This document shows positions 17,991 through 26,106 of a stretch of 64,000 bases of DNA, in pieces (position 1 is the first letter of the stretch; each line of letters begins with the position of its first letter). The DNA lies in NCBI GenBank assembly GCA_963677185.1, contig OY781889.1, forward strand, positions 1,426,001 through 1,490,000, given 5' to 3'. Origin of the DNA: G963677185 sp963677185. GTDB lineage: Bacteria; Bacillota; Syntrophomonadia; Syntrophomonadales; Syntrophomonadaceae. The notes under the pieces are model-generated. The model saw only the letters and a program-made list of their open reading frames with translations. It was not told where the DNA came from and did not search any database. Position numbers and translations under genes: made by a program.

Positions 17991-18383
17991 CTAAACCAGT
18001 AATTTTTTCATGGAGGCATAGATTTTCTTCAGTCGGTTGCGGATGGCCGCTTCGGACACACCTTCTTCATTGGCAATGCTGACCAGGCTGCGCTGGCAGT
18101 AGAAAACCTTGAAGATCAACTCCTGCTGCCGGGGCAGCAGCTGGCGGATGGTATTGCGAACTGCTTCTTCGTCATGGGATCTCATAAGGTCGGCGAAAAC
18201 ATCGGTGCCATCGCTGAATTCGTCTCCTTCAAACAGGATGTTATCCAGCGACAATGGATAGCGGCGGCTGTGCCTGCGGTTCGAGTTGTACTCTTCACGG
18301 TCCAGGGCAATGAGGACCTCGTGATCGGCTTCATCGATTTCAATGGTGATGGTCTTTTCGCAGAAATGATATTTGTAGATCAT
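17991..18383 (-). CDS. Sigma-region-4-like phage regulator, 130 aa
   Basis: ATG at 18383, since AAGGAG lies 9 bases upstream; an ATG three codons earlier is too close. The C-terminal half, LLPRQQELIFKVFYCQ..LVSIANEEGVSEAAIRNRLKKI, is a sigma-70 region 4 helix-turn-helix. The N-terminal half is beta-rich with no core-binding region 2, so it is a DNA-binding regulator rather than a full sigma factor. Position suggests control of early or replication genes. Confidence 0.75.
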   Translation of the reverse strand: MIYKYHFCEKTITIEIDEADHEVLIALDREEYNSNRRHSRRYPLSLDNILFEGDEFSDGTDVFADLMRSHDEEAVRNTIRQLLPRQQELIFKVFYCQRSLVSIANEEGVSEAAIRNRLKKIYASMKKLLV

Positions 18384-18451
18384 GGCGGGCATCTCCTTTG
18401 CTTGTTCCGGATAGCCGGAAACAGGAGATACCGGGCCAGGTTCCTGGACGC

Positions 18452-18493
18452 AAAAAGACCGGAGTAGCGGCTGTTTCCAGCTCTACTCCGGTC
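18452..18493 (-). terminator. Rho-independent terminator
   Basis: Minus strand: GACCGGAGTAG and CTACTCCGGTC form an 11-pair stem with a 15-base loop, followed by TTTTT. It closes the transcript of the small zinc-finger gene before the sigma-4-like gene. Confidence 0.85.
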
Positions 18494-18538
18494 TCATTGG
18501 TGGTTGTTGCAAAACCCCGGGCGACTCAGTCAGTAGCG

Positions 18539-18754
18539 TTATGAAGTTGTCTTGCGCCTCCCGGGAGGCTGTTGCTTGCGTGGGGAGGCTTTGGCCTTTT
18601 CCACTTTCATGGTTGCGAAATCAACATGGTAGAAGTTGCTGCATTTTGAACACTGGCAAGAAATCCTGATGTCGGCCTTGCGGTCGGCCAAGGTCTGTCC
18701 TTTTTCGCACCAGGGGCACTGTACGGTTATCGGATAGGTGATATCCCGGGTCAA
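18539..18754 (-). CDS. Small phage zinc-finger protein
   Basis: About 71 residues with CPWC and CQCSKC clusters and a basic tail (SPRKQQPPGRRK). The start is uncertain: an ATG at 18760 lies only 2 bases after AGGAGG, while a TTG at 18754 has an 8-base gap and is preferred. Probably nucleic-acid binding; family not identified. Confidence 0.65.
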   Translation of the reverse strand: MTRDITYPITVQCPWCEKGQTLADRKADIRISCQCSKCSNFYHVDFATMKVEKAKASPRKQQPPGRRKTTS

Positions 18755-18803
18755 AGGCATCGCCTCCTATCTTTGATGAGCAGTTGATTCTGGCCAAGCC
18801 AGC

Positions 18804-18866
18804 CTATATTCTATCTATATACGGCTCACGCTCCCTTCCCTGTATGCGGTGTGTGGTCTCTGTCAA
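18804..18866 (-). CDS. Possible 20-residue peptide or gene remnant
   Basis: TTG at 18866 is 7 bases after a perfect AGGAGG; the frame stops at TAG after 20 residues (start TETTHRIQGREREP). It may be a leader peptide or a truncated phage gene. The strong ribosome site is the only support. Confidence 0.3.
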   Translation of the reverse strand: MTETTHRIQGREREPYIDRI

Positions 18867-18938
18867 CTCACCACCTCCTCTTTCAGTTTTGTATACATAT
18901 TTGTCAGCTTTTATGAAGCAATCTTGAAGGCAATTATT

Positions 18939-18964
18939 GTTTACTTAAACGCGTTATTGTAAAC
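18939..18964. promoter_or_regulatory. 26-base imperfect palindrome, candidate operator
   Basis: Outer arms GTTTAC/GTAAAC and inner AACGCGTT share one centre; 11 of 13 positions are symmetric. It lies between the ImmA/IrrE gene and the early small genes, so it may be bound by the XRE repressor. Confidence 0.5.
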
Positions 18965-19053
18965 GCACTCCGGATAACATATTCGGGTTTGGGTCTATGC
19001 TAGAGTTCCGTGGTAATAATGAATTGCAGCGAATATATCTGATTGGTGGTTTG

Positions 19054-19869
19054 TTAGAAAAGCATGTTCTGTTCGGGCTCGTTGCGGCTGATCTCGTACT
19101 CCCTGATGAATCCTGCTCTGTCGAGTTTTATCTCCGCCGCTTGGCGGGAGACGCAAAATGTTTCGGCAATCAAAGGAGCAAAACCGTGACTTGCAAAGAC
19201 ATCCAGGTCTGGATCCATCCCTACGGGAAGGAAATTGGTCTTAAGGCCTAGTAGATCCCGAAGAATTCTACCCGCCGCAGTCTGAAAAGCGCTCTTGGGC
19301 ATTGCCAGAGACGAAGCTATCCAATTAGCCTGACGCTCAAGCCAGTCCACATCGCTTATGCAGCGGCCAAATGGATTGGCTGTGATTGACTGGCTCCGGC
19401 ACACGATGCCTCGGTGTTTCGCACTACTAAAAAGGTTGCCTTGATATAGGTCTATGGCAAAATGCTCCTGATGACACCACCAGTGACCGGCTTCATGCAA
19501 GGCAGTAAACCGGAGGCGACCTTCGGCATTGTCCTCAAGAAGTTTACTGTTTAACAGCACTACGCCCCGCCCAACAAGCTCCGTCACAACAGCCTTGTGC
19601 ATGTCATTATATATAGGTACGGGATAATCATCGAAGGCAGTTAAACCCAGAATGTCATCACCAGGCTCATCGGACCAGATCTGTGCATACTGTAAATCGG
19701 TCTTCAAATAGGACTCAAGGAAGTGTTCAAAATCGATCGGCTGCGGCTCGTGTAACAGTTCCGATTTGTAATCCTGAATAAGCATTTCGCCAAGATCTTC
19801 GGCTTCGACATAACTCATTACCGGTATACGATTTTTTTGATGCTTTTTCCATTCGAATTTCAACATCAA
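19054..19869 (-). CDS. ImmA/IrrE-family metallopeptidase
   Basis: 271 residues. HEAGH at 125-129 is the zinc-binding HExxH motif; a downstream DWLERQANWIASSLAMP segment supplies the third ligand. Proteins of this family cut the partner XRE repressor and induce mobile elements. The start overlaps the end of the upstream XRE gene by a few bases, the usual repressor-antirepressor pairing. The C-terminal 70 residues (FAPLIAETFCVSRQAAEIKL) look like a substrate-recognition HTH. Confidence 0.88.
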   Translation of the reverse strand: MMLKFEWKKHQKNRIPVMSYVEAEDLGEMLIQDYKSELLHEPQPIDFEHFLESYLKTDLQYAQIWSDEPGDDILGLTAFDDYPVPIYNDMHKAVVTELVGRGVVLLNSKLLEDNAEGRLRFTALHEAGHWWCHQEHFAIDLYQGNLFSSAKHRGIVCRSQSITANPFGRCISDVDWLERQANWIASSLAMPKSAFQTAAGRILRDLLGLKTNFLPVGMDPDLDVFASHGFAPLIAETFCVSRQAAEIKLDRAGFIREYEISRNEPEQNMLF

Positions 19870-20243
19870 GTGTCTCCTTTTTTACGATCCAAAATGTTCA
19901 GAAACTCATTCCAATCCTCTGTGGTAGCTTCCTTTTTGGCCCGGCGCAGCGCCACCCTCACAATATCTTCCTCCATAATGTAGTTAGGCAGGTCCGGCGC
20001 GATTTCCTTACGCGCTCTGCCTGCAAAATCGTACATCAATGCCTGCTCGTCCTCATTCAAATTATAAATAGAGACCAGCAATTCGATTTTGTCGTTGCCC
20101 ATAGGATAGCGGCGGTCATTTTCTATGTCGCTGAGATAGGCCGGGGATACTTCTAGGCGCTTGGACATCTCGCGAACAGTCATCTCGAGCCGGAGGCGTC
20201 GGGACTTTATGTAACTGCCGAAGGTTTCTTTGCTGTCATCCAT
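19866..20243 (-). CDS. XRE-family transcriptional repressor
   Basis: 125 residues; the ATG at 20243 has AGGAG 8 bases upstream, better than the ATG two codons earlier. The helix-turn-helix spans about residues 18-70 (MTVREMSKRLEVSPAYLSDIE). It is likely the prophage repressor or a regulator of the adjacent region, cleaved by ImmA/IrrE. Two adjacent palindromes directly upstream suggest autoregulation. Confidence 0.88.
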   Translation of the reverse strand: MDDSKETFGSYIKSRRLRLEMTVREMSKRLEVSPAYLSDIENDRRYPMGNDKIELLVSIYNLNEDEQALMYDFAGRARKEIAPDLPNYIMEEDIVRVALRRAKKEATTEDWNEFLNILDRKKGDT

Positions 20244-20260
20244 GTTCATCGCTCCTGATC

Positions 20261-20292
20261 TTACACGCGGTGTAATTACTGAAATGCAGTAA
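20261..20292. promoter_or_regulatory. Two adjacent palindromes, candidate XRE operators
   Basis: TTACAC-3-GTGTAA (20261-20275) directly abuts TTACTG-5-CAGTAA (20276-20292), 18-50 bases upstream of the repressor start. Paired operators in this position fit autorepression. Confidence 0.55.
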
Positions 20293-20677
20293 CGCAGTTT
20301 TGTGTACAATAAAATGGTAACACCATCTAATTTGATGTGTCAACTCCTAAAAACATATGTTCTTTCGATAGGGTTTGTGACTTATGACAGTGATATGAAT
20401 AGCGGGGAAAAATTATTTATTTCGAACAGGATATTGATATGAAATCCTGCTAATCTTCATTGGCTACCTTATGTCGCGCTAACCGCAGAGCCTAGGGGCC
20501 AGAGAGTTGGACCCAATCAGGCAGTTCAGGTGGTACCTCTTTCTTGTCACTTCCAGCGCTATCATTTGAGGGCTTTAAACAGAGAAGTATGAAACAGACT
20601 CCAAATTGTTTAAATATTATCTTATGACGTATTTGGTGTGGAGTAAGATAGAATAAAGAACTGCTTGCGATTTTATG
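20293..20677. other. Gap between prophage repressor and dndE
   Basis: No gene with a ribosome site is visible. The sequence is AT-rich with several short inverted repeats; it presumably contains the end of the dnd transcript and the promoter of the repressor. No attachment site or integrase was found here. Confidence 0.5.
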
Positions 20678-21049
20678 CTAATTCCCACAGGCCAGGTTTT
20701 GGATCATACGCTCGTAGTTGCCGGCATATTTATACTCGTTCATTAGTAGCGCGCAGCCCCGGTCAAGATGGCGTTTGATATAGTCTGGAAAGTATTCCTC
20801 GTCGGTCAAGCGCCGACCAGCATGTTGAATTATTAAAGCCTTATATAATATATCCTTGCTACCTGTGAGAGTAGCCCGCTGAAATTCAAGCCCGGCACTA
20901 TTGCTTTCCCCATCTTCAACAGATAATGGATCTAGCAGTGATAGGGCGATTGCAAGACGGGCAAGTACGTTGGGATTAAGATTTGTACAAGTTTGTAAAT
21001 ATTTAAGGTCATTGGCCGTTTTGGCAGAGGTCCGCAAACGAAACTGCAT
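20678..21049 (-). CDS. dndE: DNA phosphorothioation protein DndE
   Basis: 123 residues, normal for DndE. The N-terminal FRLRTSAKTANDLKYLQ and the NVLARLAIALSL segment, with the C-terminal YFPDYIKRHLDRGC, match the DndE pattern. DndE binds nicked DNA and is required for replacing a non-bridging backbone oxygen by sulphur. It is the last gene of the dndD-C-A-E operon. Confidence 0.85.
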   Translation of the reverse strand: MQFRLRTSAKTANDLKYLQTCTNLNPNVLARLAIALSLLDPLSVEDGESNSAGLEFQRATLTGSKDILYKALIIQHAGRRLTDEEYFPDYIKRHLDRGCALLMNEYKYAGNYERMIQNLACGN

Positions 21050-21147
21050 ATATATTTACCCCTTCCTGGAATGGCGGCTCTCCCAAGCCTACCGATATAA
21101 TTCTTATTCGGAAGTATGTCCGTGCCAGCATTTCGACCCAAAGTGAC

Positions 21148-22281
21148 CTATGCTAGGGCTTCTTGTAATTGTCTGATAAATCCGAGCAAATCATCCTTCA
21201 CAAGGTTTGAATCCAGGCTTATGCGGATTGATTGGCGAATAAGTTCTAGTGGTAAGCCCATGGCCTGCAGGACATAAGATGGTTCGCTGACTGAGCAGGC
21301 CGAACCGGTAGCGACAGCGATGTCCTGTTTTCCCAGCCAGATGGCCAGGATTTCGTTACTAACGCCAGGTATTGTTAGGTTTATTAGTCCGGGTATGCTG
21401 TGGTGCCAGTCACCATTAAAACAGACTACTGGCATAGCCGCTTGTATCTGTTTTATTAACCAGAAATGTACTTCCTTTGCCTGGCTATAGTTTTCAGTCA
21501 AATCACGCTGCGCTATTTCTGCTGCTTTCCCCATTCCAACGATATTGTGTACAGCATGTGTGCCTGCACGGTAACCATTTTCTTGTGAACCGCCATGAAT
21601 TAGTGGGGGCAGTTGAGTCTTCAAACCCATAGCATCTTTACGGATAATGCAGGCGCCAATGCCTTTAGGACCGTGAAATTTATGCGCTGACAGTGATAAG
21701 AAACGCAAAGGTATTGTATCCAACGCTAGGGGTATCTTGCCAATAACCTGGGTGGCATCGCTATGAAATGCAATTTCGTTTTCAAAACATAACGCGGCCA
21801 TTGTTTCGATATCATTGATAGTGCCGACTTCATTATTGGCCCACTGTATAGACACCAAGATAGTGTCGGAACGCAGCTCTGAACGAAGCGATTCTGGATC
21901 CACCCGGCCGGCGTTGTCTACCGGTAGAAAGGTCACATCGTAACCACGAAGCGCCAAATATCTGCATGTTTCTAGTACTGATTTATGCTCAACACACGAA
22001 GTTATGATATGGAGGCCTCTGTCATTACATTGTTCCGCCATGCCTTTGATAATCATGTTGTTGCTTTCGCTGGCTCCGCTTGTAAAAATGACTTCGTCGG
22101 GTTCCACTTTAAGCAAATCAGCGACCTGGCTGCGAGCCAGTTCAACTGCCTCTCTGGCCTTGACGGCCTTGTTATAGTATTTACTTGAGGGGTTGCCGTA
22201 TTCCTCTGCCAAATATGGCAGCATAGCTTCCAAAACTTCGCTTTTGACGGGGGTCGTGGCGCTGCTGTCAAGATAGAGCAT
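21148..22281 (-). CDS. dndA: Cysteine desulfurase DndA
   Basis: 377 residues; ATG at 22281 behind GAGGAGGGTAAAA, overlapping the dndC stop by 14 bases. PLP-binding Lys lies in SLSAHKFHGPKGIG near residue 200 and the catalytic Cys in ATGSACSVSEPS near 325. It takes sulphur from cysteine as an enzyme persulfide and passes it to DndC. Being inside the dnd operon, it is assigned to phosphorothioation rather than iron-sulphur assembly. Confidence 0.9.
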   Translation of the reverse strand: MLYLDSSATTPVKSEVLEAMLPYLAEEYGNPSSKYYNKAVKAREAVELARSQVADLLKVEPDEVIFTSGASESNNMIIKGMAEQCNDRGLHIITSCVEHKSVLETCRYLALRGYDVTFLPVDNAGRVDPESLRSELRSDTILVSIQWANNEVGTINDIETMAALCFENEIAFHSDATQVIGKIPLALDTIPLRFLSLSAHKFHGPKGIGACIIRKDAMGLKTQLPPLIHGGSQENGYRAGTHAVHNIVGMGKAAEIAQRDLTENYSQAKEVHFWLIKQIQAAMPVVCFNGDWHHSIPGLINLTIPGVSNEILAIWLGKQDIAVATGSACSVSEPSYVLQAMGLPLELIRQSIRISLDSNLVKDDLLGFIRQLQEALA

Positions 22282-23641
22282 TTTTACCCTCCTCAGTAAC
22301 AGACAGATGGAGCCATTCCTCATGCAAAATGCGGTCAATTTGCTTGTATATGTTATGACGGTGCTTAATTCCATAGGTATCTAACTCGGCAGTAAATAGC
22401 TTGCGCATGAGTTCTGGTGGGACATTGGCCTCCTGGCATAACTGATCGAGCAGGGCCATTTCTTCGCCCAATAAAAAGGGCCGTTCATCATAAAACCAGT
22501 CTAGCCGTTCGGTATAGACCTCTTCATAAATACGAGGTAGGCTATCTCCCCAATCGCCCTGTTCAATCCAGAGTTGGCGAATGTTAATAAGTTCCTCTGG
22601 CAAAATAAGTCGGAAACCGACTTCGCGCTCTGTTAACAGTAGGCGACGCAGCATTTCCTTGCGGGCTTCCAGGGTGAAAGGACCCAGGCCCAGCTTCTTT
22701 TCCTCACCTTCTCCGACCCAATAAACCCGACCGTTTATACGTTTGTTGTCCCTGAAGGCCTTTTTGTCCCGAATCTCTTGAAGCCAGTTGCGATACTTAA
22801 GTAAAGGTATTAGGTCTCGTCGACCGCTTTCAATAAGGCCCATTAAGGACTTGTCTTCCGTCACTACTGTGCAAACCCAGCAACCGAAGCGGCTGTTGCC
22901 GCAGGAAGCGGTGCTCTTATCAATCACTAGGGGGCATTCACCGGCATTGGAATCCTTATACAGAGTAAAAAGGGCATGATTGTCTCCTCCCCACGGCGAG
23001 GAGGAATTAAGCAGATAAGACCAGATGTCGTCGGTAGTCCAGTCTTCGATCGGAGCCAGAACATAAGCATTGGACAGTGAGCTGTGCTTGCGAAGAATCC
23101 TACCGGAAACTTTGTGGTTGGCCATGACCTGAGCGCGGCTAGCGCTCTCATCTTTGCGTGTTCCAATAACCATCACAACTTCGCCGAACTCCGATACTCG
23201 GTCCCGCACAAACTCATTGGTAGGCTCAATTTTCAAGCGATCGGTGCACCAGCGGAATTTTTGCCGGGGTGTTGGATAACCCTTACCCAGCATTAGTACC
23301 CAGAAGGTTTTATTAAATGGAGGTTTGACTTTTACAGTCTCAATAGGCAAATTAAGCTCCCTGGCGGCGGTACCTATCTTTTCTAAGTTCTTATCGAGAA
23401 AGTCCACAATGACAGGAGTCTCGACCAATGTGTCGGAAGACAAAATATAAACTTTTTTTTGCCTTTTCGCTGGAGGCAATTGGCTTAAGGCCGCAAAAAT
23501 AAGCTGAACAACTCCTGTAGAGTCCTTGCCGCCGCTGTATCCGACTACCCAGGGACGTTGGTCTTTTAAATAGACACTTTGTATCAATTCAACGGTTGTC
23601 GCAGTTAAATCCTTGACACGCTTAAGAGGAGAGAGAGACAT
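22268..23641 (-). CDS. dndC: DNA phosphorothioation protein DndC
   Basis: 457 residues; ATG at 23641 behind AAGGAGG. PP-loop SGGKDST at 36-42 binds and hydrolyses ATP. Cys236, 247, 254 and 257 have the spacing expected for the DndC 4Fe-4S cluster. It resembles PAPS reductases and activates or transfers sulphur to the DNA backbone. It overlaps dndD by 20 bases and dndA by 14, so the operon is tightly coupled. Confidence 0.95.
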   Translation of the reverse strand: MSLSPLKRVKDLTATTVELIQSVYLKDQRPWVVGYSGGKDSTGVVQLIFAALSQLPPAKRQKKVYILSSDTLVETPVIVDFLDKNLEKIGTAARELNLPIETVKVKPPFNKTFWVLMLGKGYPTPRQKFRWCTDRLKIEPTNEFVRDRVSEFGEVVMVIGTRKDESASRAQVMANHKVSGRILRKHSSLSNAYVLAPIEDWTTDDIWSYLLNSSSPWGGDNHALFTLYKDSNAGECPLVIDKSTASCGNSRFGCWVCTVVTEDKSLMGLIESGRRDLIPLLKYRNWLQEIRDKKAFRDNKRINGRVYWVGEGEEKKLGLGPFTLEARKEMLRRLLLTEREVGFRLILPEELINIRQLWIEQGDWGDSLPRIYEEVYTERLDWFYDERPFLLGEEMALLDQLCQEANVPPELMRKLFTAELDTYGIKHRHNIYKQIDRILHEEWLHLSVTEEGKNALS

Positions 23642-25646
23642 AATTCGGTCCTCCTTGAACGAATGTACTGAAGAAGCAGTCCGGGTGTATCTGGACGCGA
23701 CGTTCGGATATAAGGTATTCCATAACGTACTCGCGAGCTATATATGGTTTCAGTCGAGCATAATCGAAATTATCGATTTCTGTATCCGTGGCCAAAACAA
23801 TTGTTTGACCGCTTGATCGAGGCAGGAATTTCTCAAGGACAGCGCTTTTATGTTGACTGTCAAGCCGCCCGATTAGAGTATCGAAGACCAACGGGAGTTG
23901 TTTATGCGAAGCCTGCATCAATGCCCAAATAAGGGATAGAATATATAGCTGTTTTTCGCCAGAAGAGAGATGATGACGCGGTATAATACCGTCTTGGCCA
24001 ATAAGCTCCATGGCTTCGAAGTGTGGCTCAATGGACATGCCAGTTATAAAACCGTCTTTGCGCATCAGCAGCGACATCATTTGGCCGAAAAGCAAACCCA
24101 TTTGGTGGGTTTTCTGGGTTAGCTGGAGATCCACAAAACGATCAGCGATACCCTTGACACGGTAACTTATGCCATAAACATTTTCATCTTTTTGCGCAGC
24201 CTGCATTTTACTACGAGCGGCCGCCAGCGATGATTCAGAATCAGCTACACTTAGTTTCAAGGGATCCAGATGAGTGGTTAATTTAACTAGCTGACTTATA
24301 GATTGCTCATTTTTAGCTTGTAATTCTTTAATGTTCTTTAGTAGGGCGTCTAGGTTTTCGTCATTGGCATTGGTTTCCAGGGATTTGCGTTTATCCTGCA
24401 TTTCAGCTATTATGTGCCCTATTTCGGAGAAAGACTGGTTTAAAGACTCGCCTTTGAATGCCCTAACATCTACGCATATCTTGTTGATCTGATCTTTGTC
24501 TTCCGCGGCTAAGAGATGCATGGGCTGGTAGCTGGTATCGAGTGGGGCTGGCAGAATAGCTTCTCGAATATCTTGAGCTAGACTCTCAATAGAAGCGGGC
24601 TCGAGATCCGATTCCTGAAATGCCGGGTGCCCGGACAGTATCTTTTCCAGCGAATTGACATCGATTTGCTTCGTTATCAACTGCCTGATGTTATCGTTTT
24701 CTTCAAGTTGTAGCTGTTCAGTGATCATGGATAACAAATTGGATACCATAGAAAAGGGTAGCAATTCTGCAATGGTGTTCCGACACCATTCATGTAGGGT
24801 GTTTTTCCTATCTTCCAGGCGGGCCAGCTCGGTCTTGAGCCCTGCTCTTTCCTCGGCCAGAAGGCCGCCATGAATTCGAAATTCCTTTTCAAGCTCACTG
24901 ATCGCCAGTCGACGGTCTTCAACATCGATCCGCAATTGCTGTATCGATTCTTCCGTGATATTCAGCTCTTGTAGCCGGCGGTTGAAGGCTTCTTCGGCTT
25001 CATGAAAGCTTTGTCCAGCTTCAGGAAGCTGGCTATAAGTGTTTTTCTGTTTTATATAGGTAGTAATGTCTTTAGAAAGGGTGGAAAAAACATCCAGGTT
25101 AAAGAGATTCAGTGCCGAGTCACGAAGCTCTTCCTCAAAGCGGGTGCCACGAAAGTAGTCATTCAGCCGCTCACCATCAAAGAAAAAGAAATCAAGCAGT
25201 GAGGGGGGGCAATTATGTAGGAAATAGTGCATAAAATCGAACGATTCGCGCGAGCTCATCTCTTCACCATTTCGAATTACTTCAAAGCTTTCCTTAATAC
25301 GACCAGACGAACGGAACCAGCGGCGAGAAATTCGTAATATATCAACCCGCCCACTATTTTGCAGTTCAAAATCAATATCCAGCCCAAATTCATTATCGCC
25401 AATGCGAATTGCGTGACGATTTAAACGATCTTCTATGTAATTTAGATACTGACTATTGACGTTTTTCAAGCCAAAAGCAAGAGGGCCGTAAAGTGCCAGT
25501 TTAAAGGCTTCGAGCAGAGTAGTTTTCCCGGAGCCATTCTGACCGCCGATAAGGATGATATTACGTTCATCTTCAGGGCGCAAGTCAAGGCGCACGGAAC
25601 CCTGATATGGTCCGAAATTTGTTAAGGTCATAAAGTTGATTTGCAC
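23622..25646 (-). CDS. dndD: DNA phosphorothioation ATPase DndD
   Basis: 674 residues, GTG start at 25646 behind AAGGAGGCCTGGCC. The SMC/Rad50-like ATPase has Walker A GGQNGSGKTT near 35, a long coiled coil (about 200-480), signature LSSGEKQ near 570 and Walker B PLVFDTLIGRLDS near 595. DndD is thought to open or nick DNA for sulphur insertion. It is the first gene of the operon; its promoter carries the TACGTACGTA operator shared with dndB. Confidence 0.93.
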   Translation of the reverse strand: MQINFMTLTNFGPYQGSVRLDLRPEDERNIILIGGQNGSGKTTLLEAFKLALYGPLAFGLKNVNSQYLNYIEDRLNRHAIRIGDNEFGLDIDFELQNSGRVDILRISRRWFRSSGRIKESFEVIRNGEEMSSRESFDFMHYFLHNCPPSLLDFFFFDGERLNDYFRGTRFEEELRDSALNLFNLDVFSTLSKDITTYIKQKNTYSQLPEAGQSFHEAEEAFNRRLQELNITEESIQQLRIDVEDRRLAISELEKEFRIHGGLLAEERAGLKTELARLEDRKNTLHEWCRNTIAELLPFSMVSNLLSMITEQLQLEENDNIRQLITKQIDVNSLEKILSGHPAFQESDLEPASIESLAQDIREAILPAPLDTSYQPMHLLAAEDKDQINKICVDVRAFKGESLNQSFSEIGHIIAEMQDKRKSLETNANDENLDALLKNIKELQAKNEQSISQLVKLTTHLDPLKLSVADSESSLAAARSKMQAAQKDENVYGISYRVKGIADRFVDLQLTQKTHQMGLLFGQMMSLLMRKDGFITGMSIEPHFEAMELIGQDGIIPRHHLSSGEKQLYILSLIWALMQASHKQLPLVFDTLIGRLDSQHKSAVLEKFLPRSSGQTIVLATDTEIDNFDYARLKPYIAREYVMEYLISERRVQIHPDCFFSTFVQGGPNYVSLSS

Positions 25647-25704
25647 GGCCAGGCCTCCTTTCGTTCAGAGATAGGAAAAAGCGCATTTCCTATATAATCA
25701 CATT

Positions 25705-25759
25705 GCATTACGTACGTAATGCGTTAAGTCTATTATAAATAAAGTTTTAAGTCAGTCAA
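25705..25759 (-). promoter_or_regulatory. dndDCAE promoter with palindromic operator
   Basis: Minus strand: -35 TTGACT (25754-25759), 16-base spacer, -10 TATAAT (25732-25737), then the perfect 18-base palindrome GCATTACGTACGTAATGC (25705-25722) over the expected transcription start. The core recurs at the same place in the dndB promoter. Confidence 0.85.
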
Positions 25760-26106
25760 CTTCCCAAATAGATGAACATTTCGACATTGCCGTATTCTTA
25801 TACACCTCTATCATTATTCACATTTCACAATGACAGTTTATTGTCACTGTTATCAATTAAGATTAGGAATAGCAGAAACCGAGGAGAATAATAGGGCGAA
25901 CAATGGATTATACTAAATTGGGTCACCCCCTTCATAGAAAATAATCTTTTAGTGTACCTTGACAAGAAGGATTTCTTGGGACGTAATACGAATATGTAAA
26001 ATTAGTTAAAAGAGTAAATATTAACAGGCCTTTTGTTATGGATACTCTACTTCACCAAGACATACAGATTAACAATTGGCGCATTCTTTTAGAAATGGGT
26101 GGTTAA
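25760..26106. other. Intergenic region driving the plus-strand defence operon
   Basis: AT-rich, no gene. It contains the inverted repeat TGACA-6-TGTCA (25831-25846) and a possible plus-strand -35 TTGACA near 25959 with TAATAC 19 bases on. The start at 26107 is preceded by GGGTGG. A 13-codon frame from 25902 looks spurious. Confidence 0.5.

Noticed and set aside
25975..25992. CGTA and TACG half-sites near 25978 as a third DndB operator
   Set aside because: The halves are in the opposite order (CGTA-A-TACG) from the shared operator, so the match is not convincing.
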